From assembly GCF_003945385.1 (NCBI RefSeq), contig NZ_AP018921.1, positions 186,001 through 250,000 on the forward strand: a stretch of 64,000 bases of DNA, read 5' to 3'. Below, piece by piece: positions 11,620 through 20,520 of the stretch. The translations under genes and the position numbers were made by a program. The DNA comes from Pseudonocardia autotrophica (lineage in GTDB: Bacteria > Actinomycetota > Actinomycetes > Mycobacteriales > Pseudonocardiaceae). Within the stretch, counting starts at the first letter, position 1, and each line of letters starts with the position of its first letter. The notes under the pieces were generated by a model, which was not told where the DNA came from, did not search any database, and saw only the letters and a program-made list of their open reading frames with translations.

Positions 11620-12464
11620 TGGAACCTCTTCCGCAACGCTCCGCCGAGGGCGTCGACCAGGGTGACTGTGGCTAGGATGACGAGCAGGATTGCGGCGACC
11701 TCGTCGTACTGGAGGGTGCGGAGGGCAGCGATCAGTTCGAAACCGATACCGCCGGCTCCGACGACGCCCACGACCACCGAGGCCCGGAAGTTGAACTCCC
11801 AGCGGTAAACGGTCGTGTCAGCCATTTGCGGCAGAACCTGCGGCAGGATGCCGTGCAGGATCACCTGCGCCGGGCCGGCACCAGTCGCGCGGGCGGCCTC
11901 GACAGGCGCGTGATCGGCATGCTCGATCGCCTCGGCGAAGAACTTGCCCACCATCCCCGCGGAGTGGATCCCCAGCGCCAGCGCTCCGGGCAGAGCGCCG
12001 AAACCGACGGCCGCCACGAAGACGATGGCCAGGATCAGCTCCGGCACGGAGCGCAGCACGTTGAGGATGAGCCGGGCGACCCAGTAGACAGCCGGATGCG
12101 GCGCGGTGTTGCGCGCACCGCACAATGCCAGCGGAACGGAGAGCAGCACCGCCAGTGCGGTGGCCGCGATGCTCATCGTCATCGAGTCCCACAGCGGGCC
12201 CCACCAGCTGTTGAGGTTGGTGAAGTCCGGGACCCACATCTCGCTCAGCAGGTCGGCGATGTCCGTCAGTCCGGTGATCATGCGGGCGCCGTCGAGCATC
12301 CCGACGACCCACGAGCTCACCAGCACGGTGACGAGGACGAGTCCGGTGACAGCGACCGAGCGCCTCCAGCCGGACCGTGCCTTGTCGGAGATCCGCAGGT
12401 AGTCCTGCTCTCGCCGCTCGTCCACCAGGCCGACGGTGCTCGCGCTTTCCGTGCTGGTGCTCAC
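11616..12464 (-). CDS. ptxC: Phosphite ABC transporter permease, 282 aa
   Basis: This is a PhnE/PtxC-type inner-membrane permease. After a hydrophilic N-terminus of about 35 residues there is a first membrane helix (SVAVTGLVLVTVLVSS), then the binding-protein-dependent transport domain with five or so helices. The EAA loop reads EHADHAPVEAARATGAGPAQVILHGILP, the contact with the ATPase. It overlaps ptxB and ptxD by four bases each, showing translational coupling. Substrate assignment to phosphite comes from the adjacent ptxD. Confidence 0.88.
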   Translation of the reverse strand: MSTSTESASTVGLVDERREQDYLRISDKARSGWRRSVAVTGLVLVTVLVSSWVVGMLDGARMITGLTDIADLLSEMWVPDFTNLNSWWGPLWDSMTMSIAATALAVLLSVPLALCGARNTAPHPAVYWVARLILNVLRSVPELILAIVFVAAVGFGALPGALALGIHSAGMVGKFFAEAIEHADHAPVEAARATGAGPAQVILHGILPQVLPQMADTTVYRWEFNFRASVVVGVVGAGGIGFELIAALRTLQYDEVAAILLVILATVTLVDALGGALRKRFQ

Positions 12465-13357
12465 TGGTAGTCCTCAAGGTCGATGTCGAGCAGAGGTGCG
12501 AGCTCGCGCACCGCGTCATAGTCCGCGTCGGTGACCTCTTCGAACCCGGCGGCGTCGAACGGTTCGAGCACCGCCGGGTCCTCGAGGTCCAGGAACGTTC
12601 TCCGCAGCTTCTCCTTCAGGTCTTCGGGGAGGTCTGACTGCATGGTCCACGGATAGTTGGCGTAAGGCTCGGACTCCTGGACCTTGACGACCGTCGTGGG
12701 GTCGATGAGTCCCTCTTCGGCCATGCGCTCATAGATGGGCAGGCTCATGCCCCCCGCATCCGCATTGCCGTTCTGGACCGCCAGGGCCACCGCATCGTGA
12801 GAGCCGACGTGCTGCTCTTCATATTCGCCGTGGTCAACTCGCAGGTCCGCGCCTTCGGCGAGCATGGCCTTGGGGATCAGATGGCTCGACGTGCTCGCCT
12901 GGTCGCCCCACGCGACAGTCTTGCCGGCGACATCGTCGAGGGATTCGATTCCGGACTCGCTGTTGGCGATGAAGACCGACTGGTAGGTGGGGTCCTCGCC
13001 CTCGACTTCCTGCAGTGCGGCGAAGGGTTCAATGTCGGCCTTCTCCTGCGCGAGGACGTATGACAGCGGGCCGAAGTAGCCGAGTTCGAGGCGGCCGCGG
13101 GCCATCGCCTCGATCATCGAGGAGTAGTCGGTCGTCACCACGAGCTCGACCTCCAGCCCCAGCTGCTCCTCGAGGTGACTCTTGAGTGGTTCATTGTTCT
13201 TGATGATCTCCGAGGCATTCTCATCGGGAAGCAGCGCAACCCGAAGGGTTTCGGGGGCGGCGCTTGCCTCGGAGGCGGCAGTGCAGCCGGAGAGGAGAAG
13301 GGCAGAAGCCGTCAGGGCTGCTGTTGCGGCTGCGGTGAGGCGGGGGCGTCCAAGCAC
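12461..13357 (-). CDS. ptxB: Phosphite-binding lipoprotein of the ABC transporter, 298 aa
   Basis: The N-terminus is a lipoprotein signal with lipobox LLLSGC, so the mature protein is anchored outside the membrane. The body is the PhnD/PtxB periplasmic-binding fold: LRVALLPDENASE, PLKSHLEEQLG, DYSSMIEAMARGRLELGYFGPLSYV, and a hinge region around AWGDQASTSSHLIP. The GTG start at 13357 has AGGAGTG upstream. The protein captures phosphite (or a related small phosphonate) for ptxC/ptxA. The gene lies 81 bases after ptxA and overlaps ptxC by ATGA. Confidence 0.88.
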   Translation of the reverse strand: MLGRPRLTAAATAALTASALLLSGCTAASEASAAPETLRVALLPDENASEIIKNNEPLKSHLEEQLGLEVELVVTTDYSSMIEAMARGRLELGYFGPLSYVLAQEKADIEPFAALQEVEGEDPTYQSVFIANSESGIESLDDVAGKTVAWGDQASTSSHLIPKAMLAEGADLRVDHGEYEEQHVGSHDAVALAVQNGNADAGGMSLPIYERMAEEGLIDPTTVVKVQESEPYANYPWTMQSDLPEDLKEKLRRTFLDLEDPAVLEPFDAAGFEEVTDADYDAVRELAPLLDIDLEDYQ

Positions 13358-13438
13358 GGTGATTCACTCCTGTTTCAGTTGATCGAGGGCGATCGGGTGG
13401 GTCGATTTTCAGGTGACGGGTGGGTGCGGAGACTGGGG

Positions 13439-14236
13439 TCAGGGAGGCTCGATCACGAGTCGGTCGTCGACGGGAAGGGAGGCATCCTGAGCCTGCGGCT
13501 CGTCGCGTGCGTCTTCGTAGATCACGCGGAGGTCATCGTCGTCGACTTCGTCTGCGGGACCGTCGTAAACGATCCGGCCATGGGCGAGGCCGACGATGCG
13601 GTCGGCGTGCTCGAGCGCGAGGTCGACCTGATGAAGGCTGGCGACGAGAGTGATGCCGCTCTCCTGGCAGACGCGGCGCAGCAGCTCCATGACGCGACGT
13701 GCGGTAGCGGGATCGAGGCTGGCCACGGGTTCATCGGCAAGGATCAGATCCGGTTGCTGGGCGAGTGCGCGGGCGATCCCCACACGCTGCTGCATGCCGC
13801 CGCTGAGGTTGTCGACTCGGGTGAGGGCCTTGTCCAGCAGTCCGACACGGTCGAGCGCCTCCAGGGCGATGCGCTCGTCGGCGCGGCCGAACGGCAGGAG
13901 GCTGCGCCAGAAGCTGTAATATCCGACCCGGCCGAGCAGCACATTCCGCAGCGCTGTGTAACGCGGGATGAGCTGGTGGTGCTGGAACACCATCCCGGTG
14001 CGCCGGCGATGCCGTCGAAGGTCGCCGCGCGTTTCGAGCGACGGCACGCCGTCCGCTCGCACGCCTCCCGTGCTCGGCTTCACGAGCAAATTCATGCACC
14101 GCAGCAGCGTGGACTTGCCAGCTCCCGACGGGCCGAGGAGCACGGTCACTCTCCCGGCCTCGATCGAGAGGTCCGTGGGTCCCAAAGCCTGCACGCCGCC
14201 CTTATAGGTCTTACTGACGTCGACGAGTTCGATCAT
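13439..14236 (-). CDS. ptxA: Phosphite ABC transporter ATPase, 265 aa
   Basis: All ABC ATPase motifs are present: Walker A GPSGAGKSTLLRC, Q-loop VFQHHQLI, signature LSGGMQQRVGIARAL, Walker B LILADEPVASLD and the switch His in VASLHQVD. The sequence resembles PhnC/PtxA. I chose ATG 14236 (MIELVDVSKTYKGG), with GAGGA upstream, rather than the open frame up to 14299, whose extra residues do not fit the family. It is the first gene of the ptxABCD-gntR operon. Confidence 0.9.
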   Translation of the reverse strand: MIELVDVSKTYKGGVQALGPTDLSIEAGRVTVLLGPSGAGKSTLLRCMNLLVKPSTGGVRADGVPSLETRGDLRRHRRRTGMVFQHHQLIPRYTALRNVLLGRVGYYSFWRSLLPFGRADERIALEALDRVGLLDKALTRVDNLSGGMQQRVGIARALAQQPDLILADEPVASLDPATARRVMELLRRVCQESGITLVASLHQVDLALEHADRIVGLAHGRIVYDGPADEVDDDDLRVIYEDARDEPQAQDASLPVDDRLVIEPP

Positions 14237-14243
14237 GTCAAGT

Positions 14244-14284
14244 CCTCTATATGACTCCTGGTTGCCTCCGCAAAGGTATAGAGG
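14244..14284. promoter_or_regulatory. Candidate GntR/PhnF operator upstream of ptxA
   Basis: The inverted repeat CCTCTATA (14244-14251) and TATAGAGG (14277-14284) spans the untranslated leader of ptxA. The right half, AGGTATAGAGGA (14274-14285), matches the PhnF site reported for Mycobacterium smegmatis, TGGTATAGACCA, at nine of twelve bases. Its place between promoter and ptxA start fits repression by the operon's own GntR protein. This is a motif match by eye only. Confidence 0.45.
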
Positions 14285-14369
14285 ATTTGCGAACTCCAAG
14301 GGGGGTGCTGGACAACGGTGTGTGAATCAAGGACGAACAGGGCATTCTTGTGGGCAGCCGTTCATGAGG

Positions 14370-15725
14370 CAGGGGGTCGGCAAAGTCAGATGATCTTGAG
14401 GAGCTGGAGGGGCCGCAGTGCGTCGCGGCTGTGATGTCGTAGTGCGGCGGCGATGTTGGTGGCGCCGGCCAGACGGTGCAGGCTGATCGCCAGGTTCCGT
14501 AGCGCAGCCATGACCTGCGGTGCGGCACCGGTGCGCACGGTGGAGAGATCTTCAGCGAAGGTCACGTCGCGGACCCAGTGCAGCCCGTTCTCGATCTGCC
14601 AGTGTCCGCGGATCCAGCCGGTGAGCTCCTCGGGACGGGCCTGGTGCGGACCGAGGTCGGTGATCGCATAGACGGTCTCGGTGCGCCAGCGTGCCCTCCG
14701 GCCTGATCGGGTGTTGGCCGGGCGGGTCTTGCGGATGAGCTGCACGGCTTGACGGGCGTGCGGGAACTCGATCCCGGCCGCGATGGTGACGACCCTGAGC
14801 GTGCGGATCTCCCGGCGTCCGTGCGCGGTCTCGACGCTGCGGTGGTCGGGCTCGACGCCGCGCCACGGGAGCCCGGCGAGCTGGCGGCGTAGCCGGGGCT
14901 GGTTGCCCTTGACCGTGAGCACCCAGTGCGCTCCACGGCCGGCGAGGTACTCGACGTGCTCGCGCTGGGTGTGCAGCGCGTCCGCGGTGATCACCACCCC
15001 GGCCAGGTCCAGGCCGTGCAGGGTGTCGAGCAGCGGGGCGAACGCGGTGATCTCGCTGCCCTTGCCCGCGACTGCGTTCGCCTGGCGCTGACCGAGCACG
15101 ACCCGGGTCTGCTGGTCGATCACCGCGAACAGATGACGAGCCGGACCGGCGGGGCCTCGTGAGCCGCGCACGGTCTTGCCGTCCACCGCCAGCACCCGGC
15201 GCCGCCCGACCGGCTCGGTCGCCGCGCACAGGCGCTGCACGAACGCGCCGATCGCGGCGTCGAACCGGTCGGCGTCAACCTGGCCCAGGATCCGGCGAAT
15301 CGTCGACTCCGACGGGCATCGGACGTCGGTCCCGAGCACGGCAGCCACCTCGACCGGCAGGTCGGCGACCCACTCGGCAACCGCGACGAACGAGCGCGCC
15401 CCGGCCGCGACCGCGCACACCGCGGCCGTGAGCACCACGACCAGCCCATGTCGAACCCCCCGACGCCGGCGCGGGTCAACCACCCCGGCCAGGGCATCGG
15501 TCAGTCTCGGAGCCAGCGCGACCGGATCGGGTAGCTCCACCCCGCCCACCTGATCGGCGACGGCAGCGATCGACAATGATGCAGGCGCGGGCACGGCTCT
15601 CTTCCGATGATCAAGGCTGGCGTGAGAACCGCCATGATCACCACCAGGGTCGTGCCCGCACCCCTACCTCGACCGCGTGTCGTCGCAGCTCAGCACCCAC
15701 TCACCGCGACTTTGCCGACCCCCTG
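14370..15725. mobile_element. ISAs1-family element between ptxA and phnM
   Basis: Perfect 18-base terminal inverted repeats CAGGGGGTCGGCAAAGTC mark both ends, and the 10-bp direct repeat GTTCATGAGG flanks the element (14360-14369 and 15726-15735). The length is 1,356 bp. It sits in what was the shared divergent promoter region of ptxA and the phnM-like gene. Confidence 0.92.
14386..15594 (-). CDS. ISAs1-family transposase, 402 aa
   Basis: This is a full-length ISAs1 (H-repeat-associated) transposase. It has an N-terminal region with [12 protein letters not shown], then the DDE core with [24 protein letters not shown] and a late Glu in [18 protein letters not shown]. No stop or frameshift interrupts it. 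The start at 15594 lies about 130 bases inside the right end of the element. Confidence 0.92.
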   Translation of the reverse strand: MPAPASLSIAAVADQVGGVELPDPVALAPRLTDALAGVVDPRRRRGVRHGLVVVLTAAVCAVAAGARSFVAVAEWVADLPVEVAAVLGTDVRCPSESTIRRILGQVDADRFDAAIGAFVQRLCAATEPVGRRRVLAVDGKTVRGSRGPAGPARHLFAVIDQQTRVVLGQRQANAVAGKGSEITAFAPLLDTLHGLDLAGVVITADALHTQREHVEYLAGRGAHWVLTVKGNQPRLRRQLAGLPWRGVEPDHRSVETAHGRREIRTLRVVTIAAGIEFPHARQAVQLIRKTRPANTRSGRRARWRTETVYAITDLGPHQARPEELTGWIRGHWQIENGLHWVRDVTFAEDLSTVRTGAAPQVMAALRNLAISLHRLAGATNIAAALRHHSRDALRPLQLLKII

Positions 15726-15777
15726 GTTCATGAGGCGTCCACATGAGGGTCAAGACCGGATGGAAGGCTGTCTGGCC

Positions 15778-17040
15778 ATGACATCCTTCACCTCGGACCG
15801 CCCAGTCTCCGATCTCGTGATCGGCCACGCCACAGCAGTGCTGCCCAACGGGGTGATCGACGACGCCCGGGTGGTCGTCCGCAGCGGTCGAATCGCTCAC
15901 GTCGGGCCGCATCCACGCGGCACTGCCTGTGACCTGGATGCTCGCGGCGCACACGTGCTGCCCGGGCTCGTCGACGTCCACAGCGATGTGCTGTCGCGAG
16001 ATATCCGTCCACGGCCCGGTGTCGTTCTCGATCCCTCCTTCGCGGTTGCGTCTGCGGGTGCCCGGCTTCGTGCGGCAGGCATCACTACCGCGTTCCACGG
16101 CCTGGCCTTCCAGGAACGGTCGATCGTGGGAAGACCGATCGATTCTCCCGCAGCGTCCGAACTCTCGGGAGCACTCCGTCGCACTGACGACACTCAAGTC
16201 GATCATCAGGTTCTGCACCGGCTCGATGTGCGCTGCGAATACGGACTTGCGCTGCTCACGAAGGAGTTGGAGTCATCGGAATCGGCACCTCAGGACGAGA
16301 TGTGTGCACTGCATCCACAGGGGCCGAACGATGGTGATTCGTGTCTTCCGGGTGGACGAGTGCCCGTCGTGTCGCACGAAGACCACACGCCGGGGCAGGG
16401 ACAGTTCGCCGACCCAGCGAAAATGCAGAAGTGGCTGGTTGACAGCGATCGAATGAGTGACGACGACGCTGCTGATCATGTGGAATGGTGGCGCAGCAGT
16501 CGTGACGAGCGCCTTGCTGTGCGTGACCGTACTCTGTCGTGGTTGGAGGGCTTGGTCCGGGCAGGTTCCATTCGACTTTTCGCCCACGACCTCGCGACAC
16601 CGGAGGAGGTGTCGGCGGCTGCCGACCGTGGCTGTAGTGTGGCGGAGTTCCCGACAACAGTCGCGGCTGCCCGTGCGGCCCGGGATCACGGGATGCTCAT
16701 CGTCGCGGGGGCACCGAACATCGTCCGGGGAAGATCTCACACCGGCAACGTACCGGCATCCGAGCTCGCATCTGCGGGCCTGATCGACGCGTTGGCTAGC
16801 GACTACATCCCCACATCGATGCTTCCGGGCGCACTGCGACTAGTGCGTGATGGAATTGCAACGCTTCCCCAGGCGGTGCGGCTCGTGACTTCCGGTGCAG
16901 CCGCCTGTGTGGGTCTTGACGACCGTGGCTCTCTGACCGAAGGACATCGAGCCGACCTGATCCTCGCCGACCTCACCAAGAGGTGGCCCTCCACTCTCTC
17001 CCTCACAAGAGGAGTTCTTATTGGTGGGCGACCAAGATGA
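15778..17040 (+). CDS. phnM: PhnM-like alkylphosphonate amidohydrolase, 420 aa
   Basis: This belongs to the PhnM branch of the amidohydrolase superfamily, whose known member hydrolyses alpha-D-ribose 1-methylphosphonate 5-triphosphate. Visible features are the small N-terminal beta domain (DLVIGHATAVLPNGVIDDARVVV), the metal motif region HVLPGLVDVHSDVLSRD, then VSHEDHTPGQGQF, RLFAHDLATPEE, APNIVRGRSHTGN and ALASDYIPTSM. GGAAGG lies ten bases before ATG 15778; another in-frame ATG is at 15760. No other C-P lyase gene (phnGHIJKL) is in the window, so its actual substrate is uncertain. Confidence 0.8.
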   Translation: MTSFTSDRPVSDLVIGHATAVLPNGVIDDARVVVRSGRIAHVGPHPRGTACDLDARGAHVLPGLVDVHSDVLSRDIRPRPGVVLDPSFAVASAGARLRAAGITTAFHGLAFQERSIVGRPIDSPAASELSGALRRTDDTQVDHQVLHRLDVRCEYGLALLTKELESSESAPQDEMCALHPQGPNDGDSCLPGGRVPVVSHEDHTPGQGQFADPAKMQKWLVDSDRMSDDDAADHVEWWRSSRDERLAVRDRTLSWLEGLVRAGSIRLFAHDLATPEEVSAAADRGCSVAEFPTTVAAARAARDHGMLIVAGAPNIVRGRSHTGNVPASELASAGLIDALASDYIPTSMLPGALRLVRDGIATLPQAVRLVTSGAAACVGLDDRGSLTEGHRADLILADLTKRWPSTLSLTRGVLIGGRPR

Positions 17041-17174
17041 GAGGATCAGCTGATCTCTGAGGTGGAGCAAGCTCACCCGCAGGGAAAGAGTGGGGGAGGT
17101 GTCAGTTTCAGAAGTCGCCTGCACGAATGTCAGAGGTCCTCTTCACACGCCTCGTGATCGGGCGGGAGCAGCGC

Positions 17175-18338
17175 TCATGTTCGGCATGTGAGGACAGCTG
17201 CACCGGTGAGAAGAAGGGCCATGACTGCAGCCATCATCGGGTAGCCGTTCAGCAGACCGGCGACAGCTGGGCCAGCCACTGGCGCGAAGGCTCCGACGAA
17301 TGTCATCGGTGCGGTGAAGACACCGTTGATCGTCCCGAAGTTCTGCGTCCCCCACCGATCCGACACCGCTGTCGCCTGGAGAAGCGTGTGGCATCCGCGC
17401 ACTGCGCCTGCCAGCACCGCGACGGCGATCAGCAGCCAGACCGGTCCTGGTAGCAGTGCCAGTGCCCAGAGCCCGGCCGCACCGGCGCCGAAGATTACGC
17501 CCGTTCGCGTCTTCGCACTGGTCACTCGCGCGAACTGCGGATATCCGACCCGTCCGACGACCTGACCCGCACCGATGAGCCCCAGTGCCAGTGCGGCGGT
17601 GCCGTAAGACATGCCGCGTTCCAGGAACATCGGAATGATGTTGATGGTGACTGCGAAGAGGGTGAAGGTCGCGATCGCCATCGTGATCTGCAGGGTGATG
17701 AACTGCCGCGACCTCGTCACCGTGCGGATCGCAGCGGTCGGATTCCCCTCCGGGCGCGATGCGAGAGTGGCGGTCCACCGGCCGTTGAGGAAGAGCGCGT
17801 GCAGAGGCACCGTGGTCACGGCCAGGATGCCAGCTATCAGCAGATAGCTGACTCGCCAGCCGAACTGGTCGACGAGATACGCGACCAGCGGCGCGAACAC
17901 CGTCGAGGCCAGCCCGCCGACCAGCGTCAGCGTCGTCAGCGGGCCGACCCGGCGCGTTCCGTACCAGCGGGTGATGACCGCGAAGGCCGGCGGATAGAGT
18001 ACTGCGGCCTGGGCGAAGCCGGCCACGACCCACGCGAGGAAAAACATCAGCAGATTCGGCGACCATGCGACCAGCAGCATCGCGCCGACTCCGACGACGG
18101 AGCCCGTCGTCATGACAGCGCGTGGGCTGTGACTGTCCAGGAGTCGACCCACCCGGATCCCCGCCAGGGCGGACACGATCAGCCCCGCAGACAGTGCTGC
18201 GGTGATGACGGTATGGCTCCAGCCGGTCTCTTGCGAGATCGGAGCGACGGCCACCGGGAGGGAGTAGTAAAGCAGTCCCCAGCTGACGATCTGTGCAGCA
18301 CACAGTGCGGGGAGACCGCCGCGAGGACGATCGGTCAT
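17175..18338 (-). CDS. Major facilitator superfamily transporter, 387 aa
   Basis: The protein has about twelve hydrophobic helices and the cytoplasmic loop 2-3 MFS motif in degenerate form (GIRVGRLLDSHSPRAVM). There is a second repeat-like loop RWYGTRRVGPL after helix 4 to 5. It is about 390 residues, normal for the family. It lies six bases downstream of the flavoprotein fragment (18345-18870) on the same strand; such flavoprotein-MFS pairs occur in actinobacterial accessory islands, sometimes with ars genes. The substrate is unknown. Bases 17041-17174 between it and phnM hold nothing recognisable. Confidence 0.75.
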   Translation of the reverse strand: MTDRPRGGLPALCAAQIVSWGLLYYSLPVAVAPISQETGWSHTVITAALSAGLIVSALAGIRVGRLLDSHSPRAVMTTGSVVGVGAMLLVAWSPNLLMFFLAWVVAGFAQAAVLYPPAFAVITRWYGTRRVGPLTTLTLVGGLASTVFAPLVAYLVDQFGWRVSYLLIAGILAVTTVPLHALFLNGRWTATLASRPEGNPTAAIRTVTRSRQFITLQITMAIATFTLFAVTINIIPMFLERGMSYGTAALALGLIGAGQVVGRVGYPQFARVTSAKTRTGVIFGAGAAGLWALALLPGPVWLLIAVAVLAGAVRGCHTLLQATAVSDRWGTQNFGTINGVFTAPMTFVGAFAPVAGPAVAGLLNGYPMMAAVMALLLTGAAVLTCRT

Positions 18339-18344
18339 GACAGG

Positions 18345-18870
18345 TCAGCAGCAGGTGGGTGATGTCGGCGCGGGTGTCCCGGCCGTCACCAGCTGGGGCT
18401 CTGTCGGAGCGTCACAGGATGCACTGAGGTCGGCGCTGCACACGCCTGTCTCGGGAAGGTCGAGGTGCACAGCGTCTGCAGCCTCGCGGTCGCCTGCCAG
18501 TGCCGCTGCGATGGAGCGAACCTGTTCATATCCGGTGGCCATGAGGAAAGTCGGTGCCCGGCCGTAGCTCTTCATCCCCACGATGTAGAAGCCCGGTTCG
18601 GGGTGGGACAGGGCCTTCTCACCGTGCGGTTCGACGCTGCCGCAGGAATGGAACTCCGGGTCAATGAGAGGTCCCAGCTGTCGGGGGGCATCGACGGCGG
18701 GATCCAGTTCGAGGCGCAGCTCGCTCAGGATCGATAGGTCAGGACGGAAGCCGGTAGCGGGCACGAGCACGTCCACGGTCAAGTCGTCGGATCCGGTAGC
18801 GCCTGTCGCCAGGACACGGAGCCGGTCATTGGCGACGTCGAATCCTGAGATCATGAAGGAGGTGTGATAG
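18345..18870 (-). pseudogene. 3' part of a pyridine-nucleotide/FAD flavoprotein
   Basis: The frame carries the C-terminal portion of an NAD(P)/FAD oxidoreductase: LVPATGFRPDLSIL (second dinucleotide-domain end), DPEFHSCGSVEPHGE, PEPGFYIVGMKSYGRAPTFLMATGYEQVRS and a terminal Cys-Cys. The N-terminal FAD and NAD domains are absent: upstream of about base 18870 the sequence becomes part of a different gene on the same strand. The truncated protein cannot bind FAD by itself, so the gene is broken. The exact junction is approximate. Confidence 0.7.
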
Positions 18871-19664
18871 TTCTGCGGTGGATTGTGGATGAGGGTGCGG
18901 GTTCTGCTGCCTGGCGGTCGCGTGGTCGTGACCGTGCGGGCAGACCGGCTGGTGGGTGTGTGGGCACTGGTGTGCCGGCACCGCATCCACCGCGGTGGCG
19001 GCCGCGACCTCGGCCAGAGCCCTGGTCAGGGCGGGCAGCAGCCGAGGATGCACCCTGAGCTGCACCCGCGCATACAGCGGCCAGCGCCCACCGCCGAGCC
19101 GCACTGCCTGTTCGGCCGGGCCGGTGACCTCGTGCCCGAGCCGGACGTCGCTGATCCGGACCTGCTCGACCGCGCCCCGGTAGGGGTGCTCGGTGGACAG
19201 GGTCAGCGCGGGCAGATGCGGCGAGCCGGAGCGCTCGACGGTGCCGGGCAGCGCAGCGAGGTGCTGCTCGGCCTCGTCGAGGACAGCGCTCTCGGCCGCG
19301 GCGAGGGCGTCGGCGGCGGCCCGCCGCGTGCGGCGGGCCGCACGGCCCGGTAGGCCCGCAGCAGTCGCCGGGACACATCAGCGGCGATGTGCTCGGCCGG
19401 GCGGGCCGGGGACACCGTGATCGTCGCGCCCAGCTCGGGCATCGGCACGTCGCGGGCGTCGTCGGGGTCGCCGCAGCCCACGATCACCCGCCCGGCCTGC
19501 GGACCGTAGCCGCGCATGTGCAGCTCCAGTCGGTCCCCGCCCGCGCTGACCAGCCCCACCCGCCCCTGGGGCTCGGTGACCCGCCAGGTCTGCTCGTCGA
19601 GGGTGCTCAGCGCGGCCGCGAGGCGCGCGCCGATCTCACCGACGCTGCACTCGGGGCGGTTCAC
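18871..19664 (-). pseudogene. Frameshifted and truncated plasmid gene
   Basis: From ATG 19664 the frame reads SVGEIGARLAAALSTLDEQ and RLELHMRGYGPQAGRVIVG, then loses sense after RLLRAYRAVRP (about 19330). A coding-quality frame resumes in another phase: AADALAAAESAVLDEAEQHL, HPYRGAVEQVRISDVRLG and RLGGGRWPLYARVQLRVHP. This second part runs into the flavoprotein fragment near 18870, so the 3' end is lost too. A single indel in a GC-rich stretch at 19320-19345 would explain the shift. The family is not recognised. The start overlaps the stop of the preceding gene by four bases. Confidence 0.6.
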
Positions 19665-20428
19665 GTGTTCACCGCCCCGGCCGCCGGGGACAGCAGGCCG
19701 CTGCGGCGCAGGTCGGCGGCCATCTCGGCGGCCAGGTCGTCGACGGTGAGCACGCCGAGCTGGTGGTCGAGTATCCGGTCCCGGGCCGGTTCGAGGGCCT
19801 GGTCCAGAGCCTGGGCGAGGTAGGCCGCGATCATCGGCACCGCCGGGTCCTCACCATCGGGTGCCGGGCCGGGGTCGACGTGGGCGGCGAGCTCGTCGAG
19901 CGGGGCGTGCCCGTCGTCGTCGAGCTCGACGTCGGTCAGCCCGATCGCGGCGAACGCCTCGTCGAGATGATCGACCAGGTCACCGCCGCAGACGCCGCCG
20001 GCGTCGGCTTCGCGCAGCTGGGTCCAGGCCACGAACAGCCCCAGGATCCACCGATCCGCCGGCACCTGCGTGCTCATCGCCCACGGGCTGTGCCCGCCAG
20101 CGGGGGCCAGCGCGAGCAGGGTGTCGTACTGGCGGGGGCTGGCCGGCGCCGTGGCGGAGCTCTGGTGGCGCCCCAGCACAGGCAGCAGCCCCTCGGGGGC
20201 GGTGGTGTCGGTGCACCCGGCCTCGGTCAGCTCGCCGTGCCGGTTCCACGCGCTGTAGGCCCAGCCGATGCGCTGTCGGTCCTGCTCGTGCGGGGCGAAC
20301 CACACCTGCCCGCCCAGCCGGGTGGTGAACAAGAACGAGGCCTCCCCCGGCGCGGGGGGCTGGGTGATCCGGTCCGGGTCGAGGCCGCGGACGGAGAAGA
20401 TGCGGCGAATGTCAGCCAGGGTCGTCAT
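19661..20428 (-). CDS. Hypothetical plasmid backbone protein, 255 aa
   Basis: ATG 20428 begins MTTLADIRRIFSVRGLD. The protein has a central beta-rich part (ASFLFTTRLGGQVWFAPHEQ) and an acidic C-terminal half (DDDGHAPLDELAAHVD). No signal or membrane helix is seen and the family is not recognised. The ribosome-binding site is weak. It overlaps the following gene (19664) by four bases and follows the 20521-21288 gene after a 92-base spacer with a perfect hairpin, so it is part of the ardC-headed operon. Confidence 0.6.
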   Translation of the reverse strand: MTTLADIRRIFSVRGLDPDRITQPPAPGEASFLFTTRLGGQVWFAPHEQDRQRIGWAYSAWNRHGELTEAGCTDTTAPEGLLPVLGRHQSSATAPASPRQYDTLLALAPAGGHSPWAMSTQVPADRWILGLFVAWTQLREADAGGVCGGDLVDHLDEAFAAIGLTDVELDDDGHAPLDELAAHVDPGPAPDGEDPAVPMIAAYLAQALDQALEPARDRILDHQLGVLTVDDLAAEMAADLRRSGLLSPAAGAVNT

Positions 20429-20476
20429 CGACAGGGGTCCAATCTCTGCAAGCGATGCGAGGAGACAGCGGCGCCC

Positions 20477-20498
20477 CGAGCCCGGTGGTCCGGGCTCG
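20477..20498. repeat. Perfect 9-bp hairpin between two operon genes
   Basis: Arms CGAGCCCGG (20477-20485) and CCGGGCTCG (20490-20498) are separated by four bases. It lies in the spacer 20429-20520. There is no T-run, so it may act as a processing or attenuation hairpin rather than a terminator; this is inference. Confidence 0.6.
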
Positions 20499-20520
20499 AG
20501 GCACCGCACTACGTGCGACG

